A DNA stretch of 64,000 bases from Flavobacterium sp. HJ-32-4. GTDB taxonomy: Bacteria > Bacteroidota > Bacteroidia > Flavobacteriales > Flavobacteriaceae. The position numbers and the translations under genes were made by a program. The notes under the pieces were generated by a model. It saw nothing but the letters and a program-made list of their open reading frames with translations. It was not told the DNA's origin and searched no databases. The stretch is taken from the NCBI RefSeq assembly GCF_022532105.1, contig NZ_CP092832.1, forward strand, positions 1,951,001 to 2,015,000, in the 5' to 3' direction. Shown one piece after another: positions 14,816 through 24,198 of the stretch; position 1 is the first letter of the stretch; each line of letters opens with the position of its first letter.

Positions 14816-17176
14816 TTATTCTTCTGTGGGCGTTTCGGTTTCGGAGGCCTCTGCCTGCGCGGGTTTCGCCTCGCTGGCTTTGCCGATGTTCCGCAACTGT
14901 CGGAGTTTTTCTTTCAATACCTCCAGTTCGTCTTTATGACGCTGGATGTTCTTCCGTACCTCCGCTACCATCGGATTTTCCTTCTTCGGGTCCTTGCTGC
15001 TGAAGAACTGTATGTTGTTCTCCAATTGCAGGATTTCGGAGTTGGTCTCGTCGATTTTACGCATCAGGAAGATCTTCTCGTTATCCAGGCGACGGGTGTC
15101 GTTTCCACCGGCGAACTGATCGATACGGCTGCTGAAACGCGCCATTTCGGAGTCTTTCTTGCTAAGGCTGAGTTTTTCGAACAGCACGTCGAGTACTTTG
15201 TTGAACTTCCCGTCTACGTGGCGACGTGACATCGGCACTTTGCCCAGGGTTTTCCAATGCTCGATGTGGGTCTTGATATTGGCCAGATCGGTGCGGTGGT
15301 CACCCGTAAATTCAAAGTCTTTCAGGGTTTCGAGATACGCTTTTTTCTTCTCGAAAGCTTCCAGTTCCTCTGAATTCGCTTCGTTGCGGTTGGCTTTCAG
15401 GCGCTCGAAATAGAGGTTACAGGCCTCGCGGAAATCCTTCCAGATCTTATCGGAATACTTACGCGGCACATGGCCGATCGTTTTCCATTCCTCCTGGATT
15501 TGCTTCATAGCCGGAGTGGCCGCCGCGAAATCCTCGGTATCTTTCAGTTCGTTTGCCTTCGCCACGAGCGCCAACTTCCGGTTGAGGTTGTCGGTTTGCT
15601 CGCGCTTGATGTCTTTATAGAAGTTGTTCTTAACCGAGTTGAACGTCCGGACTGCCGTTTTGAACTCGGCCCAGGTTTGTTCGTTCACCTCTGATGGCAC
15701 TTTTCCAACGGCGAAGAAGGCGTTGCGCAGCGCTTCGACTTTCTCGACCTGTTTTTGCCATCCGGAGTGGCCGGCTTGTTTTTCTTCAGACAGTGCCGCA
15801 ATCTGCGCGATGATTTCCTTTTTCTTCTCAAGGTTGGCATTTTCGCGGGCACGGATTTCCTCCGACATCGATTCGCGCTTGTCGTGCATCTGCTTGGTAA
15901 TCGCCGAGAAACGGTTCCAGACGTCTTCGCGGTGCTCGCGTGATACGGGCCCGATTTCTTCCTTCCAGATCCGGTGCAGGTCCTGCAGTTCGCGGAAGGC
16001 TTTGAGAATGTCGGTTTCGTTCAGCAACTCCTGCGCCCGGGTGATGATGCGTTCCTTTTTCTCGAGGTTATGGCGGAAATCGGCGTCGCGTGCATCGCGG
16101 TCAAGGTGGAGGTAATCGTAGAAGTTTTCCACGTGGAAGTGGTAATTGTTCCACACGTGGTTGTATTTGTCTTTCGGAATCGGCCCAGCGTTTTTCCACC
16201 GTTCGCGCAACTCGTTGAAGTGGCGGAGCGTATCCTTGATATTCTCGTTCGGGTTGATCAGCTCTTTCAGTTCCTCTACGATTGCCAGGCGTTCGGCCAG
16301 GTTGGTTTCGAGGTTCCGCTGCACGTCTTTCAGGTGACGGTTTTTGCTGTCGCGGTAGATGCTGTATAATTTGTCGAATTTCTGTTTGAGGGGCAGGTGG
16401 TACTGGAATTCCTCTGTACTTTCCGGCTCCTGTTGGTAGAATTCTTTCCGCTTTTCGTCAATGAAATGCAGGTATTTCGACTGGAAGGCATTGCGCAGTT
16501 TTTCCACATGGTGACGCACCGACATTACATTGTCGACCGCCGCCAGTTTCTCGAACTCGGCTACCAGTTCCTCAAGGTCAAGTGCTTCGTAGTCTTTTTC
16601 CGGAATCGTGGTCGTTTCGTGCTCGCCCTCTTCGGCATTCGATTCGTTAATGGCAGCCACGGCGTCGTTTTCCGTTACCTCTGGTGCGTCCTCTGAAGGG
16701 GTTGCATCAGCAGGGGCAGGTACTTCCTCCGCATCCGATGAAACCGTTTCTGTTTCTGCCACAGGTTCCGCGATGTCCGCTTCCTGCACACTGGCCGCAA
16801 TCGCTTCGGCAATGCCTTCTTCCGACGGCGCTGCCACCATTTCATCTTCCGTATCCGACACCGGGGCATCGGTTACTTCCGTTTCCACTTCCGCTGTGGC
16901 ACTGCCTTCAAGCGTTTCGGTTACCGGTTCGATTTCGTCGGATGTGACGTCTTCCGAAACGGCTTCTGCCTCTTCGGTTACGTCTCCAACGGTCGGTTCG
17001 GCTTCCGCTGTCTCGGCTTCGGCTACAGGGGCCTCAGGTGCGACTTCGTCAGGCACTACGGTTTCATCGGGTGTGATGTTCTCAGGTTGCGGCGCGACAT
17101 TTTCAGATGTCGTTTGCGGCTGGTTTTCAGTGTTTCCGTCTGCTTCTTGCAGGTTATCCGGCTTCTCTTCCGTCAT
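14816..17176 (-). CDS. DUF349 domain protein with acidic N-terminus
   Basis: 786 residues. The first 190 or so are low-complexity, rich in Glu, Thr, Val and Ala, and probably disordered. The rest is at least five DUF349 repeats, each a pair of charged helices joined by W(K)xxGxVP followed by a tryptophan/aromatic helix: WKNAGPIPKDKY, WKEEIGPVSREH, FFAVGKVPSEV, WKTIGHVPRKY, WKTLGKVPMSR. A coiled-coil tail ends in an acidic stretch. DUF349 proteins of this length are common in Bacteroidota; their job is not established. The acidic part has an unusual codon bias, which produces long open antisense frames. Confidence 0.88.
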   Translation of the reverse strand: MTEEKPDNLQEADGNTENQPQTTSENVAPQPENITPDETVVPDEVAPEAPVAEAETAEAEPTVGDVTEEAEAVSEDVTSDEIEPVTETLEGSATAEVETEVTDAPVSDTEDEMVAAPSEEGIAEAIAASVQEADIAEPVAETETVSSDAEEVPAPADATPSEDAPEVTENDAVAAINESNAEEGEHETTTIPEKDYEALDLEELVAEFEKLAAVDNVMSVRHHVEKLRNAFQSKYLHFIDEKRKEFYQQEPESTEEFQYHLPLKQKFDKLYSIYRDSKNRHLKDVQRNLETNLAERLAIVEELKELINPNENIKDTLRHFNELRERWKNAGPIPKDKYNHVWNNYHFHVENFYDYLHLDRDARDADFRHNLEKKERIITRAQELLNETDILKAFRELQDLHRIWKEEIGPVSREHREDVWNRFSAITKQMHDKRESMSEEIRARENANLEKKKEIIAQIAALSEEKQAGHSGWQKQVEKVEALRNAFFAVGKVPSEVNEQTWAEFKTAVRTFNSVKNNFYKDIKREQTDNLNRKLALVAKANELKDTEDFAAATPAMKQIQEEWKTIGHVPRKYSDKIWKDFREACNLYFERLKANRNEANSEELEAFEKKKAYLETLKDFEFTGDHRTDLANIKTHIEHWKTLGKVPMSRRHVDGKFNKVLDVLFEKLSLSKKDSEMARFSSRIDQFAGGNDTRRLDNEKIFLMRKIDETNSEILQLENNIQFFSSKDPKKENPMVAEVRKNIQRHKDELEVLKEKLRQLRNIGKASEAKPAQAEASETETPTEE

Positions 17177-17306
17177 TATAAAAAGACTAAGGTTCGTAAA
17201 TCAAGGCGCCTAAGGTAGTAAAGACGGCGCAAAATTCAAAGGAAAGCCCGTATTTGGTGCGGTTTTGACTGGAAGGCAAGAGGTTGCAGACGGACGGGTG
17301 ACGTAC

Positions 17307-18038
17307 TTAAAAGGACGATTGCCACAACTGCCACGCCGCTTCCGCCTGTGCGACCAGCATGTCATATCCGTTTTGGATAATCGCGCCCTGTGCTTTTGCC
17401 TTTGACAGGAAGGTCGTCTCAGCCGGATTGTAAATCAGGTCGTAGGCAACATGGTCAGAGGTAAAACCCTCATAGGGAAGGGGCGGAAAGACAGAGATGT
17501 CAGGATAGGTGCCCAGAGGCGTACAGTTGACGATGATACGGTTTTCCCGGAGGATGCCGACCGAGAGTTGGTCATAAGTTAGCTCACCTTCCCGCGATAC
17601 TACCTCATACGGGATATGCAGTTGTGACAAGGCATAGGCAACCGCTTTGGAAGCACCTCCTGTTCCCAGGATCAACGCCCGGTCGTGGTGCGGACGTAGC
17701 AGCGGGCGCAGTGTTTCAAGGAAGCCGATATAGTCGGTGTTGTGCCCGATTCGTTTGCCGTCTTGTAAAACGATTGTATTCACGGCGCCGATTTCGCGGG
17801 CGGTGTCCGATAACGCGTCAAGGTAGCTGCGGATTTGTTCTTTGTATGGGATGGTAACGTTGATTCCGGACAGGAAAGGCGTTTGGAAGACGTGTGCCAC
17901 TTCGTCAATCGATCCAAGGTCAAAATTGCGGTAGCTATACGCGTCAAGTCCCTTACGCGAAAATTTGTCGCTGAAATACGAACGGGAAAACGAATAGTCG
18001 ATGTGACGGCCAATCAGCCCGAAAACCCGTGGTGTCAA
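17307..18038 (-). CDS. aroE: Shikimate 5-dehydrogenase
   Basis: 243 residues. FGLIGRHIDYSFSRSYF binds shikimate; NVTIPYKEQIRSYLD has the catalytic Lys/Asp region; ALILGTGGASKAVAYAL is the NADP-binding loop; NCTPLGT and GYDMLVAQAE follow. It reduces 3-dehydroshikimate to shikimate. No ATG fits: I place the start at TTG 18038, whose TTGA overlaps the TPR gene stop by 4 nt, giving the usual short N-terminus before RVFGLIG. A longer ATG frame to 18092 would lie inside the TPR gene. Confidence 0.9.
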   Translation of the reverse strand: MTPRVFGLIGRHIDYSFSRSYFSDKFSRKGLDAYSYRNFDLGSIDEVAHVFQTPFLSGINVTIPYKEQIRSYLDALSDTAREIGAVNTIVLQDGKRIGHNTDYIGFLETLRPLLRPHHDRALILGTGGASKAVAYALSQLHIPYEVVSREGELTYDQLSVGILRENRIIVNCTPLGTYPDISVFPPLPYEGFTSDHVAYDLIYNPAETTFLSKAKAQGAIIQNGYDMLVAQAEAAWQLWQSSF

Positions 18039-19450
18039 CTCCGGCCGTTGTTGTGTTTCCGGATTTCCGACTGTACGGCTTTGCGCGACCAAACCACCGG
18101 GAAGAGGTCTTCCAGCAAGGTCAGGTGTTTCGAATTGAGGCGTAGGCCGTTGGCGAGGTGAAACGAACCTTTTTCATCCTGGTGTTGCATGAAATACAAT
18201 CCGGCCAGGCGGTACTCGATTTCGTATTCTTCCGGAAAGAACTCCAATGCCTGCAACAACGTATCGACGGCACTTCCGAATTCCCCCAAAAACTGCAATA
18301 CATCCACCCAGAACAACCAGGTGTCGAGTTGGGCATCGCCGAATTCCACCGCTTTGCGATAACCGAGTTCGGCTTCTTCAAAGAGGTTCATCTCACGACA
18401 GATGGCGGCATAGCGTTTCCAGTACGAACGGTTCTGTTCGTCGATGTTGAGGGCTTTCCGTACATAGAAAAGCGCTTTCTGGAAATTCTTCTTCCGCAGG
18501 AACAAATCGGTGATGGCAATCCATCCTTTGTCCAACAGCGGATCTTCGTGTACGGTGCGGTTGTAGAACTTCAATGCCGTTGCCAAATCGCCCATCTTCT
18601 CATGGCATTTGCCAATGCGTAACAGGGCGTAGGAGGTGGCGTCGTCGAGTTCAATCGTACGGTTATAGGCTTCGATGGCCTCTTCGTAGCGTTTCAGCCG
18701 TTCGAGTGATTTGGCCTTTTCCATGAACGCACCCATGAACTCGTCGTCGATGAGGGTAGCGTAGTCAAAAGCCCGTAGCGAATCTTCGTATTGTTTCAGT
18801 CCGTAGTGCAGACGTCCTTTCTGGTGCCAGGCGATTTCACTGTACGGGTTGCGGTCGATATAGCCGTCGAGGTAGGTGATGGCATCGGCATTTTGGTCGA
18901 GGAATTCGTAGCAATACACCACGTTATACAAGGCTGCCTGGTCATACGGATCTTCCTCCAGGCAACGGGTAAAACTCTCCTTAGCCTTTTCCAGGTTATC
19001 CATGAAGAGGTATTCCATTCCCATCAGGTTGTAAACATCCGCCAGGTCATCGGTATAAGTCAACGCCACTTTCAGCAATTCAACGGCATTCTCGTGGTCG
19101 TCGCGTTTGCTGTAGATACTTGCTTTCTGTATGTAGATTTCCTCGTTCTGTGGCTCGATGGCGTAGAGTTCGTTCAGTAACTTCTCGGCCTGGTCAAGCT
19201 TGTCCTCGTAAATGAGCATTTCCACCTGCACCAACTTGAGTCCGGTAGAGCGGGGGTGTTGCTCGAGGGCGAGCTTCAGCGCTTTTTTGGCAAGCGAGGC
19301 CTTCCCCATGTCGAGGTAGTGGAGTATGATCTCTTCGAATTCCTCCGAATCAAAGAAGAAAACCTTGTTGGTCTTCAGCATGCTTTCGAATCGGGACAGA
19401 GAGAGGCTGTAGTCTTCTTCTTCGTTGCTGAGGTTCATGTTGTGCATCAA
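18035..19450 (-). CDS. Tetratricopeptide repeat protein
   Basis: 471 residues composed almost wholly of TPR helical pairs, e.g. AEKLLNELYAIEPQNEEIYIQKASIY, YNLMGMEYLFMDNLEKAKESFTRCLEEDP and YALLRIGKCHEKMGDLATALKFYNRTVHEDP. No signal peptide is evident, so cytosolic. The N-terminus MMHNMNLSNEEED offers ATGs at 19450, 19447 and 19438; the last may be the true start. It forms a two-gene operon with aroE. A protein-interaction role is expected; no partner is evident. Confidence 0.88.
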   Translation of the reverse strand: MMHNMNLSNEEEDYSLSLSRFESMLKTNKVFFFDSEEFEEIILHYLDMGKASLAKKALKLALEQHPRSTGLKLVQVEMLIYEDKLDQAEKLLNELYAIEPQNEEIYIQKASIYSKRDDHENAVELLKVALTYTDDLADVYNLMGMEYLFMDNLEKAKESFTRCLEEDPYDQAALYNVVYCYEFLDQNADAITYLDGYIDRNPYSEIAWHQKGRLHYGLKQYEDSLRAFDYATLIDDEFMGAFMEKAKSLERLKRYEEAIEAYNRTIELDDATSYALLRIGKCHEKMGDLATALKFYNRTVHEDPLLDKGWIAITDLFLRKKNFQKALFYVRKALNIDEQNRSYWKRYAAICREMNLFEEAELGYRKAVEFGDAQLDTWLFWVDVLQFLGEFGSAVDTLLQALEFFPEEYEIEYRLAGLYFMQHQDEKGSFHLANGLRLNSKHLTLLEDLFPVVWSRKAVQSEIRKHNNGRS

Positions 19451-19532
19451 TTAATTCTCCTTCCTAAAGGTAGCAACGCAATAACCGGGGCGCCGGTGGT
19501 GGGTTTCAATATTGTAAACAATTTAATTAACA

Positions 19533-19570
19533 GGTCAATTAGATAATGAGATAATTAGAAAATGAGATAA
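19533..19570. repeat. Octamer array, 5' flank of TPR gene
   Basis: AATTAGATAATGAGATAATTAG-like units on the plus strand, which is the direction away from the minus-strand TPR gene. Confidence 0.8.
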
Positions 19571-19685
19571 TGGGGTGGATTGGTTACAATTTACGTGATT
19601 ACTCTGGATGGGCTTTCTATTTTGTGATTCTCTTCATATAATCCTGTGCTGTATCTGCCCTTTCCATTCCTTCCTTCGCCCTCCA

Positions 19686-19730
19686 CATCATTATCTCATT
19701 TTCTAATTGACAAATTATCTAATTCCTTCG
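19686..19730. repeat. Octamer array overlapping the aminotransferase 3' end
   Basis: CTAATT-type units on the plus strand. The array runs into the gene: the last dozen codons of the aminotransferase (DEIAKELDNLSIRK) are translated octamer sequence. Confidence 0.75.
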
Positions 19731-20904
19731 CTATCTCATCCAGCGTTTCAAGCAGCACCGCGCATCCTTCCCTGATTTCGTCTTCTGAGACGGTGAGCGG
19801 CGGGGTGATCCGGATGGCACGTCCTTCGAACAACAGCCAGAATAAGATCAGGCCTTTTTCGTGGCAGCGCAACACCGCCTGGTTCGTAATCTCCGGATCG
19901 GCGGTCATCGCGGCAAGCATCAGTCCACGTCCGCGTACCTCTTCTATCAAAGGATGGACCAATAGCGTCCTAAACAGTTTTTCTTTTTCCAAAGCGGCCT
20001 TCATGAGTCCGGTTTCCGTGATTTCCTGCAGCGTCGCCAGGCAGGCAGCCGCTATGACAGGATGTCCGCCGAAGGTCGTAATATGTCCGAGTTTCGGATC
20101 GTGTGTCAGTAGGTCAAGGTGTTGGCCACTGGCTACGAAGGCACCGACCGGCATGCCGCCTCCCATTCCCTTTCCCATGATGACGATATCCGGAACGACA
20201 TCGTAATTTTCAAATCCAAACAGCTTTCCCGTGCGTCCAAAGCCCGGCTGTATCTCATCGACGATCAGCATCGCACCCACCGCCGTACAGCGCTCCCGCA
20301 GGCGACGGAACCAGCCGTTTTTCGGTTCGATGAAACCGGCACCGCCCTGTATACTTTCTACGATCACACCGGCCGTGCGCTCGGTGATCCGCAGCAAATC
20401 GTCGTCGTTGTTGAACGTGATGAACGCCACATCGGGCACCAAAGGCCGGAATACCTGTTTGCGTTCTTCAAAACCCATAACGCTCATCGAGCCCATGGTA
20501 TTGCCGTGATAGGCATTGTGGCAGGAAATAAGTTCACTGCGTCCCGTAACCCGTCGGGCGAGTTTCAGCGCGCCTTCCGTGGCTTCCGTCCCTGAATTGA
20601 CCAAATACACCTTTTCAAGCGGTTCCGGTAGGTGCGCCACCAGCAACTTACAATACGCCACCGCCGGATCCTGGGCGTATTCCCCATACACCATCACATG
20701 CGAATACCGGTCGAGTTGGTCTTTGATGGCCTGGTTGACCCGTTCCGGGCGATGCCCCAGCGAACAGGCCGACACCCCCGCCACGAAATCAAGATAGCGC
20801 TTGCCGTTGACGTCGTAGATATACGACCCGTCGGCATGCGACACCTCCATCCCTAACGGGTAGGGAGAGGTTTGGGCTTGGTATTTTAGGAAGTCGGTAA
20901 GCAA
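19696..20904 (-). CDS. Class-III PLP-dependent aminotransferase
   Basis: 402 residues of the acetylornithine/ornithine aminotransferase superfamily. Seen: FVAGVSACSLGHRPERV, VNSGTEATEGALKLARR (PLP phosphate site), HNAYHGNTMGSMSVMG, VDEIQPGFGRTGKLFGFE, and MGKGMGGGMPVGAFV with the PLP lysine, then ITTFGGHPVIAAA. No arg or biotin genes are near, so the substrate cannot be assigned; Bacteroidota annotations usually call it an aspartate aminotransferase family protein. The C-terminal 14 residues derive from an octamer array. Confidence 0.88.
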   Translation of the reverse strand: MLTDFLKYQAQTSPYPLGMEVSHADGSYIYDVNGKRYLDFVAGVSACSLGHRPERVNQAIKDQLDRYSHVMVYGEYAQDPAVAYCKLLVAHLPEPLEKVYLVNSGTEATEGALKLARRVTGRSELISCHNAYHGNTMGSMSVMGFEERKQVFRPLVPDVAFITFNNDDDLLRITERTAGVIVESIQGGAGFIEPKNGWFRRLRERCTAVGAMLIVDEIQPGFGRTGKLFGFENYDVVPDIVIMGKGMGGGMPVGAFVASGQHLDLLTHDPKLGHITTFGGHPVIAAACLATLQEITETGLMKAALEKEKLFRTLLVHPLIEEVRGRGLMLAAMTADPEITNQAVLRCHEKGLILFWLLFEGRAIRITPPLTVSEDEIREGCAVLLETLDEIAKELDNLSIRK

Positions 20905-21246
20905 TTAATTAGATAATTGGGTAATTAGAAAATTAGATAATGGTATCAGGATGGATAAATAGTTTCGCCTTGCTTCAGGGATATAAGGTCAAATGTAGTG
21001 AACGCCGCGTGAGACATTTTCTAATTATCTTATTTTCTGATGGACTGTGGGTGCCTTTATTTAACTTATAGGGAGAGGTTTGGGCTTGGTATTTTAGGAA
21101 GTCAGTAAGCAATTAATTAGATAATTGGGTAATTGGAAAATTAGATAATGGTATCAGGATGGATGGATAGTTTCGCCTTGCTTCAGGGATATAAGGTCAA
21201 ATGTAGTGAACGCTACGTAAGACATTTTCTAATTATCTCATTTTCT
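20861..21246. repeat. Tandem duplication (about 178 bp, offset 208)
   Basis: Bases 20861-21038 recur at 21069-21246 with few changes. Copy 1 includes the first 15 or so codons of the aminotransferase plus its 5' flank (AATTAG array, then a CTAATT array); copy 2 is a promoter-and-start duplicate without a gene. This fills the 348-nt gap before the OstA-like gene; no other gene is seen there. Confidence 0.9.
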
Positions 21247-21252
21247 AATTTT

Positions 21253-22920
21253 CTAATTGACCGCCGGTACCTTCTTCTCCCCCGGATGGTTCTTATCATA
21301 ATCCTTCGTTTCCTTTCGCACTTTCATCGGTGTATCCGCTTTCGCGTCGTCTTTCTTTTTCGCAGCCTGCATCGCCGCGTCGATTTCGTTTTCCTCCGGA
21401 GGGAAGATGTCGTCTTTCGTTCGGATCATCTCATCGCCCCGCCAGACAAATCCTTTCAGCAGTCGCGCGTTTTCCGGCAGGTCTTTCTCCGGATACAGGT
21501 CGCTGTCGGGCTTGTCGTATTGCGTGATCTCATCGACCTTATTATCGACCAACTGCAGGTTGATCCGGCTGCAGAAACTCTTGTTGATGCCAATGAGCCG
21601 GTCGTCGTCGTTGCGCATGTAGTAGAGGATTTCCGCGTTCTTCACCACATCTGCCTCGTGCAGCTTGTTGTCTTTGAACTTCCCATATAAAAAGATACCT
21701 TTCACCTGGTTATAGCCCGTACCGGCCGAGTCTTTCGAGATGATGAAGGTGTTCTGCAGCACCTTAAGCGAGTCGAGTTTCTGTGTTTCGTTATTTCCGA
21801 TCAGGTGCATGACATCGCCTGTCAATTGGTTCTCGCCGTTCCACATCACCGGCTTTCCGATGAGCTTCGTGAGCGAGGTTTTCTCATCTGAGTGGATCGA
21901 ATCGCATTTGCCGGTCAGGTCGGTCTTGAAATACCGTGCATTCGGCCACGCCCGCACCACACGGCTACCCGGTTTTCCCGTTACCAGGATGCGTTTGCCG
22001 TGCACGTAAACCGAGTCGTTGTCGACAAACGACACCACAACGGCGCGTTTCGTAATGAACATCGAGTCTTTCTGTTTATACACCTCGGCATAATGCCCGC
22101 GCGCCACACCCTTGTTAATCGTATCGGTGATCTTCACGTTGCGCGTCGCCGACGCAAATTCACGCGCCCGGTCATAGTAGAGGCTGTCGCCCTCGATCCG
22201 TCGGTCTTTGTATTTGATATACGATTTGTTGAGAAAGTGCCCCACATTCCGTCTGTTATCGAAGAATCCTTTCTCGGTGTAGATAAAGTCGCCGTTGGTG
22301 CCTGTAATCGTCGACGGACCGAACAAATACGCGTGCCCGGCGTTGTTGTAATAGTCGAGGTGGTTCGATTTCAACACATATTTTGGGTTCGTCACCGTCA
22401 CCGCCGTCAGGAAACGCGTCTTCTTCTCGCGGGCATAATAACGACCCGACTGGCTTTTCAGCGTATTCTCTTTGTTGACAATCGTGCCGGGCGAGTTATA
22501 ATACGCCTCCTGCTTGTTGCGGTCGAAATGGATGGTATCGGTCCGCAGCGTCATATCCGGCGAGCGCATCACCGGATGACCGGTCGCAAACGCCATTTTT
22601 ACGTTGCCGTTGTATTCGGCGTACTCACTGTTCAAATACAGCGTGTCGCCCTGCACCAGTTGCACCTCACCGAACGCCTTAAGGTAATTCTCGTTCTTGA
22701 AAAAATACGCTTTGTTGCAGGTCATCACAGCCCCCTCATGGCTCACGCGCACATGGCCGGTCAGCAGCGCCGCACCGGGCATATTCACCTCGTCAATGTC
22801 AAAATGATCGGCCTGTTCCACCACAATCAGCTTCCCTTTCTGGGCAGCGACCGACCAGGCGGCCAGGCAGGCAAACAGTACCAAAAAAACGCGGTTTCTC
22901 AAGTCGGAAATTTTCGCCAA
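21253..22920 (-). CDS. OstA-like (LptA/OstA domain) protein
   Basis: 555 residues with a signal peptide (VFLVLFACLAAWSVAAQ). The N-terminal part, VEQADHFDIDEVNMPGAALLTGHVRVSHEGAVMTCNKAYFF, is an OstA/LptA beta-jellyroll repeat and several more follow (DTLYLNSEYAEYNGN, LKSNHLDYYNNAGHAYLFGPSTITG). The family takes part in moving lipopolysaccharide across the periplasm; this large Bacteroidota version is usually called OstA-like. The C-terminus is lysine-rich and polar. The stop codon TAG is the first AATTAG of the flanking octamer array. Confidence 0.88.
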   Translation of the reverse strand: MAKISDLRNRVFLVLFACLAAWSVAAQKGKLIVVEQADHFDIDEVNMPGAALLTGHVRVSHEGAVMTCNKAYFFKNENYLKAFGEVQLVQGDTLYLNSEYAEYNGNVKMAFATGHPVMRSPDMTLRTDTIHFDRNKQEAYYNSPGTIVNKENTLKSQSGRYYAREKKTRFLTAVTVTNPKYVLKSNHLDYYNNAGHAYLFGPSTITGTNGDFIYTEKGFFDNRRNVGHFLNKSYIKYKDRRIEGDSLYYDRAREFASATRNVKITDTINKGVARGHYAEVYKQKDSMFITKRAVVVSFVDNDSVYVHGKRILVTGKPGSRVVRAWPNARYFKTDLTGKCDSIHSDEKTSLTKLIGKPVMWNGENQLTGDVMHLIGNNETQKLDSLKVLQNTFIISKDSAGTGYNQVKGIFLYGKFKDNKLHEADVVKNAEILYYMRNDDDRLIGINKSFCSRINLQLVDNKVDEITQYDKPDSDLYPEKDLPENARLLKGFVWRGDEMIRTKDDIFPPEENEIDAAMQAAKKKDDAKADTPMKVRKETKDYDKNHPGEKKVPAVN

Positions 22921-22991
22921 ATGTACGGAAAACGAGGGTAGGAGGGGTGTGTTTAAGATATTTTTATGGGCGCGTCGCGTCCCTGCGGGTC

Positions 22992-23125
22992 GGGCTGTCC
23001 GCTATAGCCCTTCGGCCCGGCCCGTGTTTTTGCATCCGCCGCCTGTGGCTTCCTGCGGTCGCCCCCGCCGCCGGGCAAAACACCGGCCGTGCCGTCAGGG
23101 GCTGCCGCTGCCATCCCTCGCGCGG
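22992..23125 (-). repeat. Hairpin element with conserved ends, copy a
   Basis: On the minus strand it begins GGGATGGCAGCGGCAGCC and ends GGGCTATAGCGGACAGCCC, with an internal inverted repeat (GGCCGGTGTTTTGC near one side, GCAAAAACACGGGCC on the other). Copies b (38501) and c (62244) share the ends but not the interior. Confidence 0.75.
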
Positions 23126-23153
23126 GGTTCCCAGAGGGCTTCGCGGTTCAGAG

Positions 23154-23273
23154 GTTTGCTTCGGGCTGCGCCCTCGCAATGACGGTGCTCGGTTAAATAG
23201 ATTAAACTCGTAAGCCGTGTTTCGCCTTTGGCAACGGCGTCCTTGCGAGGGCGCAGCCCGAAGCAAACCCTGC
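23154..23273. repeat. Inverted pair of GCTTCGG-CTGCGCC repeats
   Basis: TTTGCTTCGGGCTGCGCCCTCGC on the plus strand is followed by its reverse complement GCGAGGGCGCAGCCCGAAGC at about 23247-23266. The same motif forms the 61-bp tandem repeats at 63 kb. Together with copy a of the hairpin element it fills the 424-nt gap without a gene. Confidence 0.8.
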
Positions 23274-23344
23274 GGAAGAGAATACGGGTAAGGGAGTGCG
23301 CAGCCCGAGCAATCGTACGTGCGCTTACTCAAACGAGTAGCCTC

Positions 23345-23803
23345 TCACGGCTCAGGCTTTCTCTTGTAACGATGTTCCGTAAACCGGTTCCACCCTTTTT
23401 GGGTTTTCGACTCCACCGCCCAATTGAGCGTGCCCTCCTCGCCCGGCCAATAGATCATCCGGGCAATGCCTGCCGGCATCTGTGCTTCAAAACAAATAGC
23501 CTGCGGGTGAACATCCGTTCCGTCCGATAAAGTTCCCTGCGACTGCTTCCCATCAGAGGTAAACGACCAAAACGTGGGCGCATCGTCTTTTATCCCGAAA
23601 AGGGCCGTTTCCTCGTATGATTTCGTTTCAAACGTCCAGTTAACACGCATTTCGATGAACGTGCCGCCCAGGGTATAGGCAAAGTGTCGTGTGCACACCA
23701 GCGGTCCCATAGGCGAATCCGCTTCAGCGATCCAATGGCCCATTAACGGTTTCAGTAGCCCTAATTTTCCGCGCCCGGGCTTCCAGGAGGTATTTTCACT
23801 CAT
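23345..23803 (-). CDS. Conserved hypothetical protein, calycin/DUF1579-like
   Basis: 152 residues, no signal peptide. Alternating beta-strand pattern with GHWIAEADSPMGPLVCTRHFAYTLGGTFIEMRVNW, resembling small beta-barrel proteins (DUF1579 or FABP-like folds) that describe themselves by GxW near the N-terminus. This is a fold impression, not a firm match. It is the third gene of a minus-strand group with a lipoprotein and a phosphatase (20 nt after the latter). Confidence 0.55.
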   Translation of the reverse strand: MSENTSWKPGRGKLGLLKPLMGHWIAEADSPMGPLVCTRHFAYTLGGTFIEMRVNWTFETKSYEETALFGIKDDAPTFWSFTSDGKQSQGTLSDGTDVHPQAICFEAQMPAGIARMIYWPGEEGTLNWAVESKTQKGWNRFTEHRYKRKPEP

Positions 23804-23823
23804 CTTCTTTAAGTATAATGCAT

Positions 23824-24144
23824 TCAGATATACGCTGCCACTGCGATTTTCAATTCTTCTATCAGTTCGGGGTCCATAAACCGATACCGATCCGGTATGT
23901 CCAGCACGTAGAGCTCCTTATCGCGGATCACGTCGGGGAACCGCTCGCACAACTTCACCTTATGTTCTTTCTCCATCACCAGGATGATGTCAGCCCACGA
24001 AAGCAATTGGGCCGTCACTTTAATGCGCGCAGAGGGTTCGGTGCCGGCTGACTTTACGTCAATGCCGGGCTGACGTGAAAAGACCTTCTCCGCCGTAAGG
24101 CTTCTCCATTTGTTCCGGCTGCAGACGAAAAGAAGGTTTTTCAA
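23824..24144 (-). CDS. Small low-molecular-weight tyrosine phosphatase-like protein
   Basis: 106 residues, shorter than the usual 150 of LMW-PTPases. The N-terminus LLFVCSRNKWRSLTAEKVF holds the CX5R(S) phosphatase loop (C8, R14, S15), then VKSAGTEP, a stretch with WADIILVMEKEH, and VLDIPDRYRFMDPELIEEL in place of the usual DP general-acid region. It is the compact family seen in Bacteroidota and many proteobacteria. Cytoplasmic; substrate unknown. Confidence 0.82.
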   Translation of the reverse strand: MKNLLFVCSRNKWRSLTAEKVFSRQPGIDVKSAGTEPSARIKVTAQLLSWADIILVMEKEHKVKLCERFPDVIRDKELYVLDIPDRYRFMDPELIEELKIAVAAYI

Positions 24145-24198
24145 GGTGTATAGATTCAGCAGAAAACAGCTATCACGACAATTGGTGGTTGCGCCGGA

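Noticed and set aside
16608..17213. Long open plus-strand frames opposite the DUF349 gene
   Set aside because: Low-complexity Ser/Ala translation that mirrors the acidic, codon-biased N-terminus of the minus-strand gene; no start context or domain.
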